From a bacterium (GTDB lineage: Bacteria > Vulcanimicrobiota > Xenobia > Xenobiales > JADMJV01): a stretch of DNA of 55,541 nt. Of the stretch, positions 1-10,047 are shown piece after piece (the stretch's first letter is position 1; each line of letters opens with the position of its first letter). The position numbers and the translations under genes were made by a program. Below the pieces are notes generated by a model. The model was not told the origin of the DNA. It was given only the letters and a program-made list of their open reading frames with translations, and did no database searches. The stretch is from assembly GCA_018266105.1 (NCBI GenBank), contig JAFEBA010000027.1:1434-56974 (forward strand), written 5' to 3'.

Positions 1-359
1 TGCTGATCGGGATCGTCAAGAAGAACGCTATCATGATGGTCGACCACGCCCTGGAATGCGAACGCAAGCACGCCATGACGCCTGAGAAAGCCATTCACGA
101 GGCCTGCCTGGTGCGTTTCCGCCCCATCATGATGACCACCCTGGCCGCCATTATGGGCAGTATTCCGCTGGCTTCGGGCCTGGGCGCGGGCGGTGAGGCC
201 CGCCAGCCGCTGGGCCTGGCCGTGCTGGGCGGACTGATCTTCTCCCAGTTTCTCACGCTCTTTATCACCCCGGTCATCTACGTGTATATCGACGACACCT
301 TCGGGAGCAATGGACCCAAGAAATTGTCGAAATTCATGCGCTGGGCGGGTCGGCGATGA
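1..359 (+). CDS. RND efflux permease, C-terminal end (partial)
   Basis: This is the last ~118 residues of an RND (AcrB/MdtB-type) inner-membrane proton/drug antiporter; the gene starts before the window. The first complete codon is at base 3. The fragment holds the conserved RND end: [12 protein letters not shown], the loop [14 protein letters not shown], a glycine-rich stretch and the closing helix with [11 protein letters not shown]. The downstream permease repeats these motifs almost exactly, so the two are tandem paralogues of the MdtB/MdtC (MuxB/MuxC) kind that form mixed trimers. Its stop overlaps the next start (ATGA, 356-359), so the pair is translationally coupled. The periplasmic adaptor is probably further upstream. 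Confidence 0.95.
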   Translation, partial: LIGIVKKNAIMMVDHALECERKHAMTPEKAIHEACLVRFRPIMMTTLAAIMGSIPLASGLGAGGEARQPLGLAVLGGLIFSQFLTLFITPVIYVYIDDTFGSNGPKKLSKFMRWAGRR

Positions 360-3300
360 GCAATCTCTTCATTCTACGCCCGGTGATGACATGTCTGGTC
401 ATGTTCGCCATTCTGCTCTTTGGTCTGATCGGATTTCGCACCCTCCCCATCAACGCGCTACCCAACGTCGACTTTCCCACCCTGGTGGTGAGTGCCTCGC
501 TGCCAGGCGCCAGTCCCGAAACCATGGCCGCGGCAGTAGCCACCCCGCTGGAAAAGCAGTTCGCCACCATCGCGGGCATCCAGAGTATGTCTTCCTCCAG
601 CTCCCTGGGCAACACCACCGTGGTGCTGCAGTTTAAACTGGACCGCAGCATTGATGCGGCCGCCCAGGATGTGCAAGGCTCCATTACCACCGCGGCACCG
701 CTGTTACCACCCAACATGCCCTCCCCTCCCTCCTACCAGAAAGTCAATCCGGCCGTCCAGCCCGTACTCTATCTCTCGGTGCAGTCAGACACGTTGCCGC
801 TTTCTCAGGTGGACGAATACGCCGAAACCTACCTGGCGCAGCATCTGTCCATGATCAGCGGCGTGGCCCAGGTCCAAGTTTTCGGCCAGCAAAAGTACGC
901 CGTGCGCGCCCAGCTCAATCCGGACGCGCTGGCCATTCGCCAGATCGGTCTGGATGAGGTCGCCACGGCCATCACTCAGGGGAATGTCAAAGAACCGGTC
1001 GGCTCGCTTTACGGAAATTTCCTTTCCTATCAGGTGCAGACCAATGACCAGCTGAGCAATGCAGCCGCCTATCGCGACCTGGTGGTCACCTACCGCAATG
1101 GCGCACCCGTGCGACTGAAGGACCTGGGCACCATTCGAGATGGCGTGCAGAACGACAAGGTAGCCGCCTGGATTGGCGGCCAGCGAGCGATCATGCTGGG
1201 TATTCAACGCCAACCCGGCACCAACACCGTTAAAGTGGTCGATGACATCAAGAAAGCCATGCCAGAGCTCCAGAGGAAAATCCCGGCCGCGGCCAAAGTG
1301 CAGATTCTTTACGATGCTTCCGAGTCGGTTCGTGATTCCGTTCGGGATGTGGAATTGACCCTGTTTTTTACCATCGCCCTGGTTGTGGCCGTCATCTACC
1401 TGTTCCTGCGCAATTTCTCGGCCACCATTATCGCCACCCTGGCCCTGCCCATGTCACTGGTGGGTACCTTCGCGGCCATGTCCCTGTTGGGGTTCTCCCT
1501 TAACAATCTCACCCTGATGGCCCTCACTCTGTCGGTCGGTTTCGTGGTGGATGACGCCATCGTGGTGCTGGAAAATATCGTGCGTCATATGGAAGAAGGC
1601 CAACCACGCTACTCGGCCGCGCAACAAGGCGCGGGTGAGATCGGCTTCACAATCCTGTCCATGACTCTGTCGCTGGTAGCCGTCTTTATTCCAATCCTCT
1701 TTATGAGTGGTCTGATTGGCCGGCTGTTTCGCGAATTCGCCGTCACCATCAGCGTGGCCATTCTGGTCAGCGGGTTCGTTTCGCTCAGCCTGACCCCCAT
1801 GTTGTGCAGTCGCTTCCTGCACCCCCCGGCTGAGCATCCACGAGGCCTGGGGGCTCTCACTGAGAAGATTTTCGATGGCTGGCTCAAGCTCTATGACTGG
1901 AGCCTCAGGCTGGTGCTGGAAAACAAACCGCTGACGATGGCCGTTTCGCTGGCCTTACTGTTGCTCACCGGCTGGCTGTTTGATGTGGTGCCCAAAGGCT
2001 TCATGCCGGCCGAGGATACGGGCCAGTTGCTGGCTTTTACCGAGGCCTCCCAGTCCATTTCCTTCGCTTCCATGTCTCAACATCAACAGCAGCTGGCCGA
2101 TAAGATCCGTCAGAATCCAGACGTCGAGAATGTTATGTCGGCGGTGGGCTCGGGCGGGGCGGCCAATACCGGTAATCAAGGTATCCTGCAGATCTATTTG
2201 AAACCACGCGCCCAAAGAAAGCATACGGCCGATCAGGTGCTGGCCGAACTGCGCCCCCTATCTGAGGAAGTGCCCGGTTTACGAGCCTATTTCCAGGTGC
2301 CCCCCACCATCAATATCGGCGGCCAGGTCACCAAGAGTCTTTACCAGTACACCTTACAGGCGCTGGACCGCAATGAACTCTACGCCAGCGCCGCCAAACT
2401 TGAGGACCGCCTGAAGAGGATCCCGGGTCTGATCGATGTGACCAGTGATGTACAGATCTCCTCGCCCCAGGTTCGGGTGGAAGTCGACCGCGACAAAGCC
2501 TCTATGCTCGGCATTACGGCCCAACAGGTGGACGCCACGCTAGGTGGCGCCTACGCCAACATGCAGAGTTCCACCATCTACTCCCCCACCAATGAATACT
2601 GGGTGATCGTGGAGGTCATGCCGGAATTTTACCGCGCGCCCAATCTCATCAAGCGACTGTTCCTGCACGCCAATACGGGTAAACTCGTCCCCCTGGATAC
2701 GGTGGCCCGACTTTTGTCGGAAAAGTCACCGCTGCAGGTGGCTCACCAGGGCCAGCTGCCCTCGGCCACCGTGTCCTTTGCGCTGGCGCCCGGAACCTCG
2801 CTGGGCAGCGCCCTGACCGAGGTGCGACAGGCGGCTAAAGAGGTCTTGCCAAATTCAGTCAGCGGAGACCTGGCCGGCACGGCTCAAGAATTTGAGGGTT
2901 CATTCCAGGGGATGCTGATTTTGCTGGTGCTGGCCGTGCTGGTCATCTATATCGTGCTGGGCATTCTCTATGAGAGCTTCATTCATCCGCTCACCATCCT
3001 GGCCGGCCTGCCCTCGGCCGGACTGGGAGCCCTGTTAACCTTGCTGGTCTTCGGGATGGAACTGGACGTCTACGGCTTCCTGGGCCTGATTATGTTGTTA
3101 GGAATCGTAAAGAAGAACGCTATTATGATGATTGACTTTGCCCTGAGCCAGGAGCGCGAGCACGGTAAGAATGCGGAAGAGTCCATTCACGAAGCCTGCC
3201 TGGTGAGATTTCGCCCAATTATGATGACCACCATGGCGGCCTTGATGGGAGCGCTGCCCATCGCTCTGGGGCTGGGGGCGGGAGCCGAATCGCGCCAGCC

Positions 3301-3421
3301 GCTGGGCCTGACAGTGGTGGGAGGGCTACTGGTTTCGCAATTGTTGACCCTGTATATCACTCCTGTGGTTTACATCTACTTTGACCACCTGCAAGGCTGG
3401 CTGAAAGGAAAGCCGGCGTGA
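356..3421 (+). CDS. RND family efflux permease (MdtB/MdtC-like)
   Basis: This 1021-residue proton-driven permease has the normal length of a hydrophobe/amphiphile-efflux RND pump. An N-terminal membrane helix is followed by the first porter/docking domain. Helices from about residue 330 include the proton-relay segment [15 protein letters not shown] with its paired aspartates. A second porter domain and a second helix bundle ending in [12 protein letters not shown] and RFRPIMMTT complete it. It starts in an ATGA overlap with the preceding permease. Its stop overlaps the GTG start of the TolC-like gene, so pump and exit duct are made together. The substrate cannot be read from sequence; MdtBC relatives export bile salts, novobiocin, metals or siderophores. 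Confidence 0.96.
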   Translation: MSNLFILRPVMTCLVMFAILLFGLIGFRTLPINALPNVDFPTLVVSASLPGASPETMAAAVATPLEKQFATIAGIQSMSSSSSLGNTTVVLQFKLDRSIDAAAQDVQGSITTAAPLLPPNMPSPPSYQKVNPAVQPVLYLSVQSDTLPLSQVDEYAETYLAQHLSMISGVAQVQVFGQQKYAVRAQLNPDALAIRQIGLDEVATAITQGNVKEPVGSLYGNFLSYQVQTNDQLSNAAAYRDLVVTYRNGAPVRLKDLGTIRDGVQNDKVAAWIGGQRAIMLGIQRQPGTNTVKVVDDIKKAMPELQRKIPAAAKVQILYDASESVRDSVRDVELTLFFTIALVVAVIYLFLRNFSATIIATLALPMSLVGTFAAMSLLGFSLNNLTLMALTLSVGFVVDDAIVVLENIVRHMEEGQPRYSAAQQGAGEIGFTILSMTLSLVAVFIPILFMSGLIGRLFREFAVTISVAILVSGFVSLSLTPMLCSRFLHPPAEHPRGLGALTEKIFDGWLKLYDWSLRLVLENKPLTMAVSLALLLLTGWLFDVVPKGFMPAEDTGQLLAFTEASQSISFASMSQHQQQLADKIRQNPDVENVMSAVGSGGAANTGNQGILQIYLKPRAQRKHTADQVLAELRPLSEEVPGLRAYFQVPPTINIGGQVTKSLYQYTLQALDRNELYASAAKLEDRLKRIPGLIDVTSDVQISSPQVRVEVDRDKASMLGITAQQVDATLGGAYANMQSSTIYSPTNEYWVIVEVMPEFYRAPNLIKRLFLHANTGKLVPLDTVARLLSEKSPLQVAHQGQLPSATVSFALAPGTSLGSALTEVRQAAKEVLPNSVSGDLAGTAQEFEGSFQGMLILLVLAVLVIYIVLGILYESFIHPLTILAGLPSAGLGALLTLLVFGMELDVYGFLGLIMLLGIVKKNAIMMIDFALSQEREHGKNAEESIHEACLVRFRPIMMTTMAALMGALPIALGLGAGAESRQPLGLTVVGGLLVSQLLTLYITPVVYIYFDHLQGWLKGKPA

Positions 3422-4926
3422 GGCTGCTCTGGCTGTTCATCATCCTGCTCGGCGCGGCTCCCCTTCCCAAGAAGAAGTCGATCCGTTACAAACCTGAACC
3501 CTTGATTCCATTCGAAGTTCAAACCCGAGAGGCGGCTCCGCCTGTTCCCATTCAGCTGGCCCCACCCGACAGCTATCCCCCGGAGCTGACTCTGGAGCCC
3601 ATCACCGCCGATGAAGCCGCCCGTCTGGCTCTGAACCACCAGGGTAATGTGACCATTGCGGCCCATCAAATTGAATCCCAAAAAGGCGTCACCACCGTCA
3701 CCCGGGCGCCTTACTTTCCCAATGTGTCCACTTCCATGACCTACCTGGACAACCTGGTCAACAATCGCAGCAGCGGCAGCAACCAGGTCTCCGCCACCGT
3801 CAGTGCGGCCAACAGTTCCAGCTCGGTCAACGATACCACCGGCACCAGCAGTTCAAGCGGCGGCATTATCGGCACCGGCGGTGTCTCGGTCTCCAATCCC
3901 GTAACCGTCTCGGCCAGCCTCAGGCAGCTGATTTGGGATTTTGACCGCACTCGTTTTCAGGTGGCCCAAAGCAAGGAACTGGAAGCGGCGGCCGCGGCCA
4001 ACTATACCCAGGTTCAATACGACACCATCTACAATGTCAAGAATTCCTATTACAACTGGGTGCAGGCGGACCGCCTGCTGGCCGTCTACCGCGGCAATAT
4101 GGAGGCCCAGCGCAAGCATCTGGCCGAGGCCCAAGCCCGCTTTCGCCAGGGAGTGGCCCTACCTTCGGACGTGACCGCGGCTCAGACCAATGTCTCGCAG
4201 GCCGTGCTCAATGTGACCGCGGCCGACGTCAACGTAACCATCGCCCGCACCAGCCTGGCCAACCAGATGGGCCTGGACCCTCGCATTCCTCTACGACCCT
4301 CGGACAGTCACGAGCACACCGTGCAGGTGGCCGATTCCCAGCAACTTTATCAGGTGGCTCTGGAAAAGCGACCGGAGCTGGCCTTTGCCGAAGCCGCCAT
4401 TCGAGCCAATGTCTTTGCCGTCGAGGCCGCCCGGCGCAGCAACGCCCCTTCCATCGCCGCCAACATTCAGTATGTAGCCTTTGGCAACAGCTTTTATCCG
4501 ACCCAAAACACCCTGAACTTCCTGCTGACCTTGAGCTGGAACCCATTTGACGGCGGCGTCACCGCCGGGCGGGTGAAGCAGGCCGAAGAATCCCTGATCA
4601 TTTCGCGAGCTCAGATGGAGAATTACCGCAATCAGGTGATTATGGAAGTCTCTCAGGCCTATGCCAATCTACGCGGAGCCGAGCAGCGAGTGATGACGGC
4701 CGAGCTTCAGGTGGCCAGCGCCGATGCCACCGTCAACATCGCTTCAGCGCGCTACCGAGCCGGTTTGGGTACCTTTCTCGAATTAGTGGACGCCCAGCAG
4801 GCCGCTTTGCAGTCGGCCATCAACCGTGTCAACGCCCAACTCAACCTGGAGCAAACACGGGCGGCACTGAACCACGCGCTGGGGGTGCCGCTGGTGGAGG
4901 TCAAGCCGCCCCTTCCGGATCAGTAA
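3418..4926 (+). CDS. TolC-like outer-membrane efflux protein
   Basis: This 502-residue outer-membrane factor would form the exit channel of the tripartite pump. Its GTG start overlaps the permease stop (GTGA). A short hydrophobic signal segment precedes a Pro-rich linker. Two OEP repeats of long alternating helices follow: one around residues 65-290 and another around 300-490 with the typical ending YRAGLGTFLELVDAQQAAL. A Ser/Thr/Asn/Gly-rich stretch at about residues 115-165 lies where the first beta-hairpin crosses the outer membrane and is longer than in E. coli TolC. No lipobox is visible. The gene ends 3 bp before the convergent protease gene. Confidence 0.93.
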   Translation: MRLLWLFIILLGAAPLPKKKSIRYKPEPLIPFEVQTREAAPPVPIQLAPPDSYPPELTLEPITADEAARLALNHQGNVTIAAHQIESQKGVTTVTRAPYFPNVSTSMTYLDNLVNNRSSGSNQVSATVSAANSSSSVNDTTGTSSSSGGIIGTGGVSVSNPVTVSASLRQLIWDFDRTRFQVAQSKELEAAAAANYTQVQYDTIYNVKNSYYNWVQADRLLAVYRGNMEAQRKHLAEAQARFRQGVALPSDVTAAQTNVSQAVLNVTAADVNVTIARTSLANQMGLDPRIPLRPSDSHEHTVQVADSQQLYQVALEKRPELAFAEAAIRANVFAVEAARRSNAPSIAANIQYVAFGNSFYPTQNTLNFLLTLSWNPFDGGVTAGRVKQAEESLIISRAQMENYRNQVIMEVSQAYANLRGAEQRVMTAELQVASADATVNIASARYRAGLGTFLELVDAQQAALQSAINRVNAQLNLEQTRAALNHALGVPLVEVKPPLPDQ

Positions 4927-4929
4927 TCC

Positions 4930-5622
4930 TCAGTCCCGAGGGCTGCGGATGGGCGTGTAATACTCCTGAGCGTACAGCCAGCGCAGAGCCTGGAAATCGC
5001 GCGGGCTAAGCTGCACCTCCTGCATAGCCAGAGGCCGGCTGCTGGTCCGATAATACATCAGGTCACCGGGCTGCTGCGACTCGCCCAATCCCAGCACGTG
5101 TCCCAATTCGTGCGCAAGAATCTGAACCATGTTGCCTTCGGGCACGCGAAAATTGCCGTCCAGCGAAATGCCCAGCACCCGGGCCACGTCCAGGCCGGTG
5201 GACCACCAGGTGGCGGCCGCTTTGTCACGCGGTAACTGGGGATCGTACCACCTCAGCACAATGTCGGCCGGATGCTCGCGGTCAGCCGGTAAGAACAAGT
5301 AGTTCATTCCCAGAGGCTGCACTCCCACATTCCACACCTGCATGGCCCTTTCCAGAATGGGCCAGAAGCGCATATCACCGACATCCAGGCGCCAAGGAGT
5401 ACGCTCGACGGGAAGATGACAGGGTCGATTACCGATGGTCAGGATATCATATCTATCGGGAGGTGGCGGTGGCCCGGGGAGCGGCACGGAAAAGGTCCAG
5501 TTTAGATGAGCCTGGGGACTGATGACGGGCTGCTGAACATGCGGGGCACGAGGCACGGGCTTGGGCCAAACCAGAGCGGTCAGACACAACCACGAGAGCA
5601 ACCACCGGAATTTCACCGGCAA
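4930..5622 (-). CDS. Exported matrixin-like zinc metalloprotease with altered third ligand
   Basis: This 230-residue protein has an N-terminal hydrophobic signal (WLLSWLCLTALVW) and a Pro-rich linker. The metzincin-type core is ILAHELGHVLGLGES at about 168-182, followed by DLMYY, which fits the Met-turn (M189). H171 and H175 are the expected zinc ligands and E172 the general base. The third ligand position, His in matrixins or Asp in snapalysins, is Glu181 here. It is the last gene of a minus-strand run, 49 bp after the ABC exporter. It probably acts in the periplasm or outside. It could be active with a Glu ligand or be impaired; the substrate is unknown. Confidence 0.8.
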   Translation of the reverse strand: MPVKFRWLLSWLCLTALVWPKPVPRAPHVQQPVISPQAHLNWTFSVPLPGPPPPPDRYDILTIGNRPCHLPVERTPWRLDVGDMRFWPILERAMQVWNVGVQPLGMNYLFLPADREHPADIVLRWYDPQLPRDKAAATWWSTGLDVARVLGISLDGNFRVPEGNMVQILAHELGHVLGLGESQQPGDLMYYRTSSRPLAMQEVQLSPRDFQALRWLYAQEYYTPIRSPRD

Positions 5623-5671
5623 TCAGTTTGGAGCAAACGCTCAAGTTCCTGGTTGGAGAATGGATTGATCG

Positions 5672-7504
5672 TCACTCCGAAAAGAGAAAACCCTGGGCCT
5701 GACAGAGCCGGGCATAGAGCCCCTCGGCCTGGAGCAGGCTGGCGTGGTTACCCACTTCCACAATTCGGCCGGCTTCCATCACCACAATCCGGTCGGCCTT
5801 GCGAATGGTTGCCAGACGATGGGCGATCACCAGGCAGGTGCGCCCCTTCATTAAACGAGCCAGAGCCTCCTGAACCAGAGCCTCACTCTCGGAATCCAGA
5901 GCGCTGGTGGCCTCGTCCAGGATGAGAATCTTGGGGTCGGCCAGGAAGGCTCTGGCAATGGCCAATCGCTGACGCTGGCCGCCCGAGAGGCGCACGCCCC
6001 GCTCTCCGATGACGCTGTCGTACCCGTGGGGCAAAGCGCAGACGAAGTTGTGGGCATCGGCCGCGCGCGCGGCTTCTTCAAGCTGCTCAGGGGTCGCTTC
6101 GGGTCGAGCGTAAAGCAGATTGTCGCGGATGGTGCCGGCAAAGAGCAAAATCTCCTGGGAAACAATCCCGATGTGGCGGCGCAGAGCCCGCAGCTGCAGG
6201 TCTCTGACATCGATCCCGTCGATGCGCACACTGCCTTGCTGAACATCATAAAAACGCGGGACTAACTGGATGAAGGAGGTCTTACCCGCTCCTGAAGGCC
6301 CCACCAGAGCGATGATTTCACCGGGTGAAATCGAAAGGTTAATATTGCACAAGACCGGCCGACCGTCCGGATAGGCAAAGGTCACATCCTCCAGGTCGAT
6401 GGCGCCGCGGATATTTCCGGGATCGCGGGCCTCGGGTCGATCGCTGAGATCGGGGGGAATATCAAACATCTCAAAGATGCGCTCGATGGCAGCCAGAGCG
6501 GTATGCAGGACTGTGCTTTGTTCCCCAATTCGGTTGAGCGGTTGGTACATCTGAGCCACCAGCATCAGGAAGGCCACCACGGTTCCGATACTGACATTTC
6601 CTGTCATCAAGCGATACCCCGCATACCAGACCAGAATCAGACTGCCCATCTGGGTCAACCACTGGGTGATGGCCTGAGCGGCCGAGGTCGCATGCACGTG
6701 GTGCATGCTGAGGTCGCGCAATCGAATAGCGTCCCGCCTGAACAGGTCCTTTTCCTGCTCTTCAGCGCAGAAACTTTTGATTAAGGAGTGTCCCGATACC
6801 CGCTCCTGAACCCGCCCGGAAAGCTCCTCCAGAGCTTGTTGCACACTCCGGGTGGTGGCCCGGGAGACCTGGCCGTAGCGGCGCATGCCGTAAATGTAGG
6901 CGGGCAGAATAGCCAGCGAGACCAGCGTCATGGGTCGGTCCATGCTCCACAGCAAGGCCACCACGAAGCCGCAGGTGACCGTGTCCATCCAAAGGTTGGT
7001 CAGAGCGTTGCCCACCAGGGTCTGGGAAAGCGAGATATCGGCCACCAGCCGCGAAACGATGCTGCCGCTCTGGCGTTCCAGGAAGAAGTTGTGGCTCATT
7101 CTGAGGATGTGACTATAAAGAGCCACCCGCAAGTCCAGAATGACCTGCTGCTGGACCTTCTGAGCCAGGTAGGCGCGAAAATAGAGAGAGAAGCCCCAAA
7201 TCAGGTAGGTCAGCGTCAGCGTGACCATCAGCAGATTAAACAATCCCCAGGGCGAGTCCGGATCGATGCGCCAGGGTAAAACTCCCGAAAACCAGATCAA
7301 AAAGCGTTCGGTGAAGCGAAAGCTCCAATCCGTATCGTCAGGAGCGCCGGGCGCCCGGGCGATTCGATCGGTCAGGAAGCGCACTGACACAGCCATGGTG
7401 AGAGGCAGCAAGAACTTGAGCAGACCGCTGACCAGAGTCAGCATGATAGTAGTGGAGTGGGGATGCACATACCCCATGAAGCGCCACAGTGGGTGCCGCT
7501 TCAC
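5672..7504 (-). CDS. ABC transporter, fused permease and ATPase (MsbA-like exporter)
   Basis: This is a half-transporter of about 610 residues that would act as a homodimeric exporter of lipid, glycolipid or drug. Six membrane helices occupy roughly residues 15-310. The ATPase domain has Walker A GPSGAGKTS, signature LSGGQRQRLAIARA, Walker B ILILDEATSALD and the switch His in VIAHRLATI. The reading frame is open to a GTG at 7531. I prefer the GTG at 7504 because it makes a GTGA overlap with the upstream stop and has GAGGAG 11 bases upstream. It sits behind two glycosyltransferases, so a glycoconjugate substrate is plausible but inferred. Confidence 0.93.
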   Translation of the reverse strand: MKRHPLWRFMGYVHPHSTTIMLTLVSGLLKFLLPLTMAVSVRFLTDRIARAPGAPDDTDWSFRFTERFLIWFSGVLPWRIDPDSPWGLFNLLMVTLTLTYLIWGFSLYFRAYLAQKVQQQVILDLRVALYSHILRMSHNFFLERQSGSIVSRLVADISLSQTLVGNALTNLWMDTVTCGFVVALLWSMDRPMTLVSLAILPAYIYGMRRYGQVSRATTRSVQQALEELSGRVQERVSGHSLIKSFCAEEQEKDLFRRDAIRLRDLSMHHVHATSAAQAITQWLTQMGSLILVWYAGYRLMTGNVSIGTVVAFLMLVAQMYQPLNRIGEQSTVLHTALAAIERIFEMFDIPPDLSDRPEARDPGNIRGAIDLEDVTFAYPDGRPVLCNINLSISPGEIIALVGPSGAGKTSFIQLVPRFYDVQQGSVRIDGIDVRDLQLRALRRHIGIVSQEILLFAGTIRDNLLYARPEATPEQLEEAARAADAHNFVCALPHGYDSVIGERGVRLSGGQRQRLAIARAFLADPKILILDEATSALDSESEALVQEALARLMKGRTCLVIAHRLATIRKADRIVVMEAGRIVEVGNHASLLQAEGLYARLCQAQGFLFSE

Positions 7505-10047
7505 GGGCGGATCAACTCCTCGCGCGTCCACTGCCGTCCGCGATGCTGCCGGGTCTGAGCGCGCACGGCCTGGACCAGCTCGGGCTCCACCGCGCTCGAC
7601 TCATGCCCCCAGGCGTGGCGCACGTAAGTCAACACCGCCGCCAGTTCCTGGTCGTTCAAAGCCGCCAGAGAGGGCATATCCATGCCCGAATCCTTGCCTC
7701 CTTCTTTGGTGGGTCCTCTAAAGCCATCCAGAGCGATGCGAATGAGTCGTTCTGGAGGCCCCACCGCCCAGGGGCTGTCCACCAGGCGCGGGGCTGTACC
7801 CGGCTGCCCCAACCCCGAGGGTTGATGGCAGACAGCACACACTCTCTCAAAAAAGACCTGTCCCTGCTGAAAGAGTTTGAGCTGATCCGAGCTCAATTGC
7901 TGGCCCTCGGCTTCTCCCGGCTTGCCTGGCCAGCTGAGAGCGGTGGCCAGGGGATGAGCGGCCGGACGCGAGAGCAAAGCCTGCAAGCCATCTGGTGGGG
8001 AGGGCAGGCGCAGAGGGCGCGGGGAGACCCTGGCTTTTGGATCGGGGCTGACGGCTCGCACCATTCCCCTGAGCAAAGCCTCCTGAACATTGGCATCGGA
8101 ACGAGAGGCCAGCTGCAGCAGCTGTTGCAATCGTTGCGGGTCGCGTGCGCGCGATATACACTCGGCCAGTTCTTCCAACAGTTCTGTGCGACCCTCGGCA
8201 CGGCGAAAATCAGGGACGTTCAAGGCCGTGCGCAGCAGCCCGAATTCATGGCCAAACATTCGGTTGAGAGCGGCATGACGAAAGACGGGAAGCGCCATGG
8301 AATCGCGGAGAATGTTGCGTCCAACAGGCTCCCAAGGAGTTGTCTCCAGCAGCATCACCTGCAGACGCACGCGCGCGTCCGGGTCCTGCGCCCGTTGCCG
8401 GGCTGCCCTTTGGATTTGGGGGCCGGGGGCGGCCGCCTGAAGGGCGGCCAGGCGCACTCGAGGGTCGCGGTCCTGGCTGGCGGTGGCGGCTAACTCGTCG
8501 CTCAGGCGATCCATCCCCTGCAAGGCCCAGAGGGCGTGCACTCGGGCCAGGGGAGCCTTACCCCTCAGGACCAGGCTTTCCAGGAGCGGGAGGGTGGCCG
8601 GATCGTGTCGCTCCACCAGCAGCCGTTGGGCGGTGTCGCGCCACCAACCATTCGGGTGGCTTAGATAGCCGACCAGTTCGGAACTGGAGGCGCGTGCCAG
8701 ACGGGGCTGCGGTCCTGGCCGAGCCGAGTCGTGATAGACCCTCCAGATACGGCCGTAGGCTCCCCCTTGGTCAAGATTTCGCTGCTTGATCTGGTCGGTA
8801 ACGTAGGCGCTCAAATAAGACTTGTGCTCGATCACGCCGTGATAGAAGTCGACCAGGTAGAGAGTTCCGTCTGGGGCGGTGTAGAGATTGACCGGACGAA
8901 AACGCTCGTCCGTGGACGTCAGGAAATCCCTGCCCTGGTGGCGCAAGCTGCGCCCCTTGATCTCGAGGCCGTTTTCACTGAGCGCATAGCGCGCCACCAA
9001 GTTGCCGGCCGGCTCACAGACGAAAGCATTACCTCGGGCCTCTTCAGGAAGTCGGTCTCCAAAAAAGATGCAAGGACCGCAGGCCGCCGTGGCTCTCTGC
9101 AACTTGCCTTGCTCATCCAGATCTTCGGTGTAGCCACGGTTAACGCCCGGATTGACTCGGCCAGGAGCCACGCGGCTGTCGACCGGTGCCGCGTTCATTC
9201 CGGCCGGGGCCTGCAAGTAGGGATTGCGACCAAAGTATTGCGAGGGTGCCCAGTCGCACAGCAACATTGCGGTGCTGGTATTGAAAAACAGGCGACCGAT
9301 GTCGTCGTGGGTGATTCCCCACTGCCCTCGGCTGGCGAAAAGCTGGCGCTCCCAGCGCCCCTCACGAAAGCGCAGCCGACCGGGCCAGTTGGCATTGTAG
9401 TACCAGTTATCCAGGTTCCAACTCAGACCATTGGCGATGTGTTCGGGGTTGGCCGTGCGGCTGCCAAAGTCGTTCAACACAAGTTGCTTGGGCCGACCCG
9501 GACGGCAGTACCACAGCTGGGGAGGTTCGGCCACCAGCACTCCCGGACCGGCCAACGCCACCGCCCGCGGCAGTACCAGTCCGTCCAAGACCACCGTCTT
9601 GCGGTCGGGCTGTCCGCCGCCGCGCGAGTCTTCCAGCAGGCTGATCCGGCAACCCGGTTCGAGCTCCCCGCTGCCGGACAGGTCTCGCATGTAATTGCAC
9701 ATCTCCACCACGTAGATGCGCCCTTCCGGGTCGAAGGTAAGAGCCACCGGCTTGTCCACCAGAGGCTCGGCGGCCACCAGTTGAATATGGTAGCCGGTGG
9801 GTAACTTGAAGGTCTGCAGTTCCTCTTGGGGCGAGAGGACGGGTGCCGGCGGAATCCCGCCGCGAATCCGATAATGAGGCTTTTGCTGACTCAAATCCCC
9901 GCCCGGCAAAAGCGCCTCAGGACCGGAACTGGAGGTGGGGGTGCTGGTGGGGCGACTCGACCCATCACATCCCCAAAGCAAAAGAACCAGAACCAGAGCG
10001 CCCCATGGGGCGCCGCGACGATTGCTCCTATCCACCGATGGTTTCAA
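7501..10047 (-). CDS. PVC-type heme-binding CxxCH lipoprotein with HEAT-like repeats
   Basis: This 848-residue exported protein starts with TTG (GAGG 9 bases upstream). A signal ending in the lipobox LLLWGC predicts a membrane-anchored lipoprotein. Residues ~60-430 resemble the dehydrogenase-like beta-propeller of PVC membrane-bound dehydrogenases (FDPEGRIYVVEMCNYMRD). Residues ~440-680 are helical HEAT-like repeats. The C-terminus is a cytochrome c domain with CAVCH at 737-741 and a possible axial Met in GMDMPSL. This architecture is typical of Planctomycetes and Verrucomicrobia. A role in periplasmic oxidation of a sugar or alcohol is likely, but the substrate is unknown. Its ends overlap both neighbours, so it is translationally coupled to them. 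Confidence 0.88.
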   Translation of the reverse strand: MKPSVDRSNRRGAPWGALVLVLLLWGCDGSSRPTSTPTSSSGPEALLPGGDLSQQKPHYRIRGGIPPAPVLSPQEELQTFKLPTGYHIQLVAAEPLVDKPVALTFDPEGRIYVVEMCNYMRDLSGSGELEPGCRISLLEDSRGGGQPDRKTVVLDGLVLPRAVALAGPGVLVAEPPQLWYCRPGRPKQLVLNDFGSRTANPEHIANGLSWNLDNWYYNANWPGRLRFREGRWERQLFASRGQWGITHDDIGRLFFNTSTAMLLCDWAPSQYFGRNPYLQAPAGMNAAPVDSRVAPGRVNPGVNRGYTEDLDEQGKLQRATAACGPCIFFGDRLPEEARGNAFVCEPAGNLVARYALSENGLEIKGRSLRHQGRDFLTSTDERFRPVNLYTAPDGTLYLVDFYHGVIEHKSYLSAYVTDQIKQRNLDQGGAYGRIWRVYHDSARPGPQPRLARASSSELVGYLSHPNGWWRDTAQRLLVERHDPATLPLLESLVLRGKAPLARVHALWALQGMDRLSDELAATASQDRDPRVRLAALQAAAPGPQIQRAARQRAQDPDARVRLQVMLLETTPWEPVGRNILRDSMALPVFRHAALNRMFGHEFGLLRTALNVPDFRRAEGRTELLEELAECISRARDPQRLQQLLQLASRSDANVQEALLRGMVRAVSPDPKARVSPRPLRLPSPPDGLQALLSRPAAHPLATALSWPGKPGEAEGQQLSSDQLKLFQQGQVFFERVCAVCHQPSGLGQPGTAPRLVDSPWAVGPPERLIRIALDGFRGPTKEGGKDSGMDMPSLAALNDQELAAVLTYVRHAWGHESSAVEPELVQAVRAQTRQHRGRQWTREELIRP

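Noticed and set aside
7489..8493. 334-codon open frame on the plus strand opposite the PVC-type cytochrome
   Set aside because: It is antisense to a strong domain-bearing gene, has shadow-like composition (runs of Arg, Gly, Ala, Gln) and no domain or ribosome site.
8731..9804. 357-codon open frame on the plus strand opposite the same cytochrome
   Set aside because: Shadow of the real gene in GC-rich DNA; no recognisable motif.
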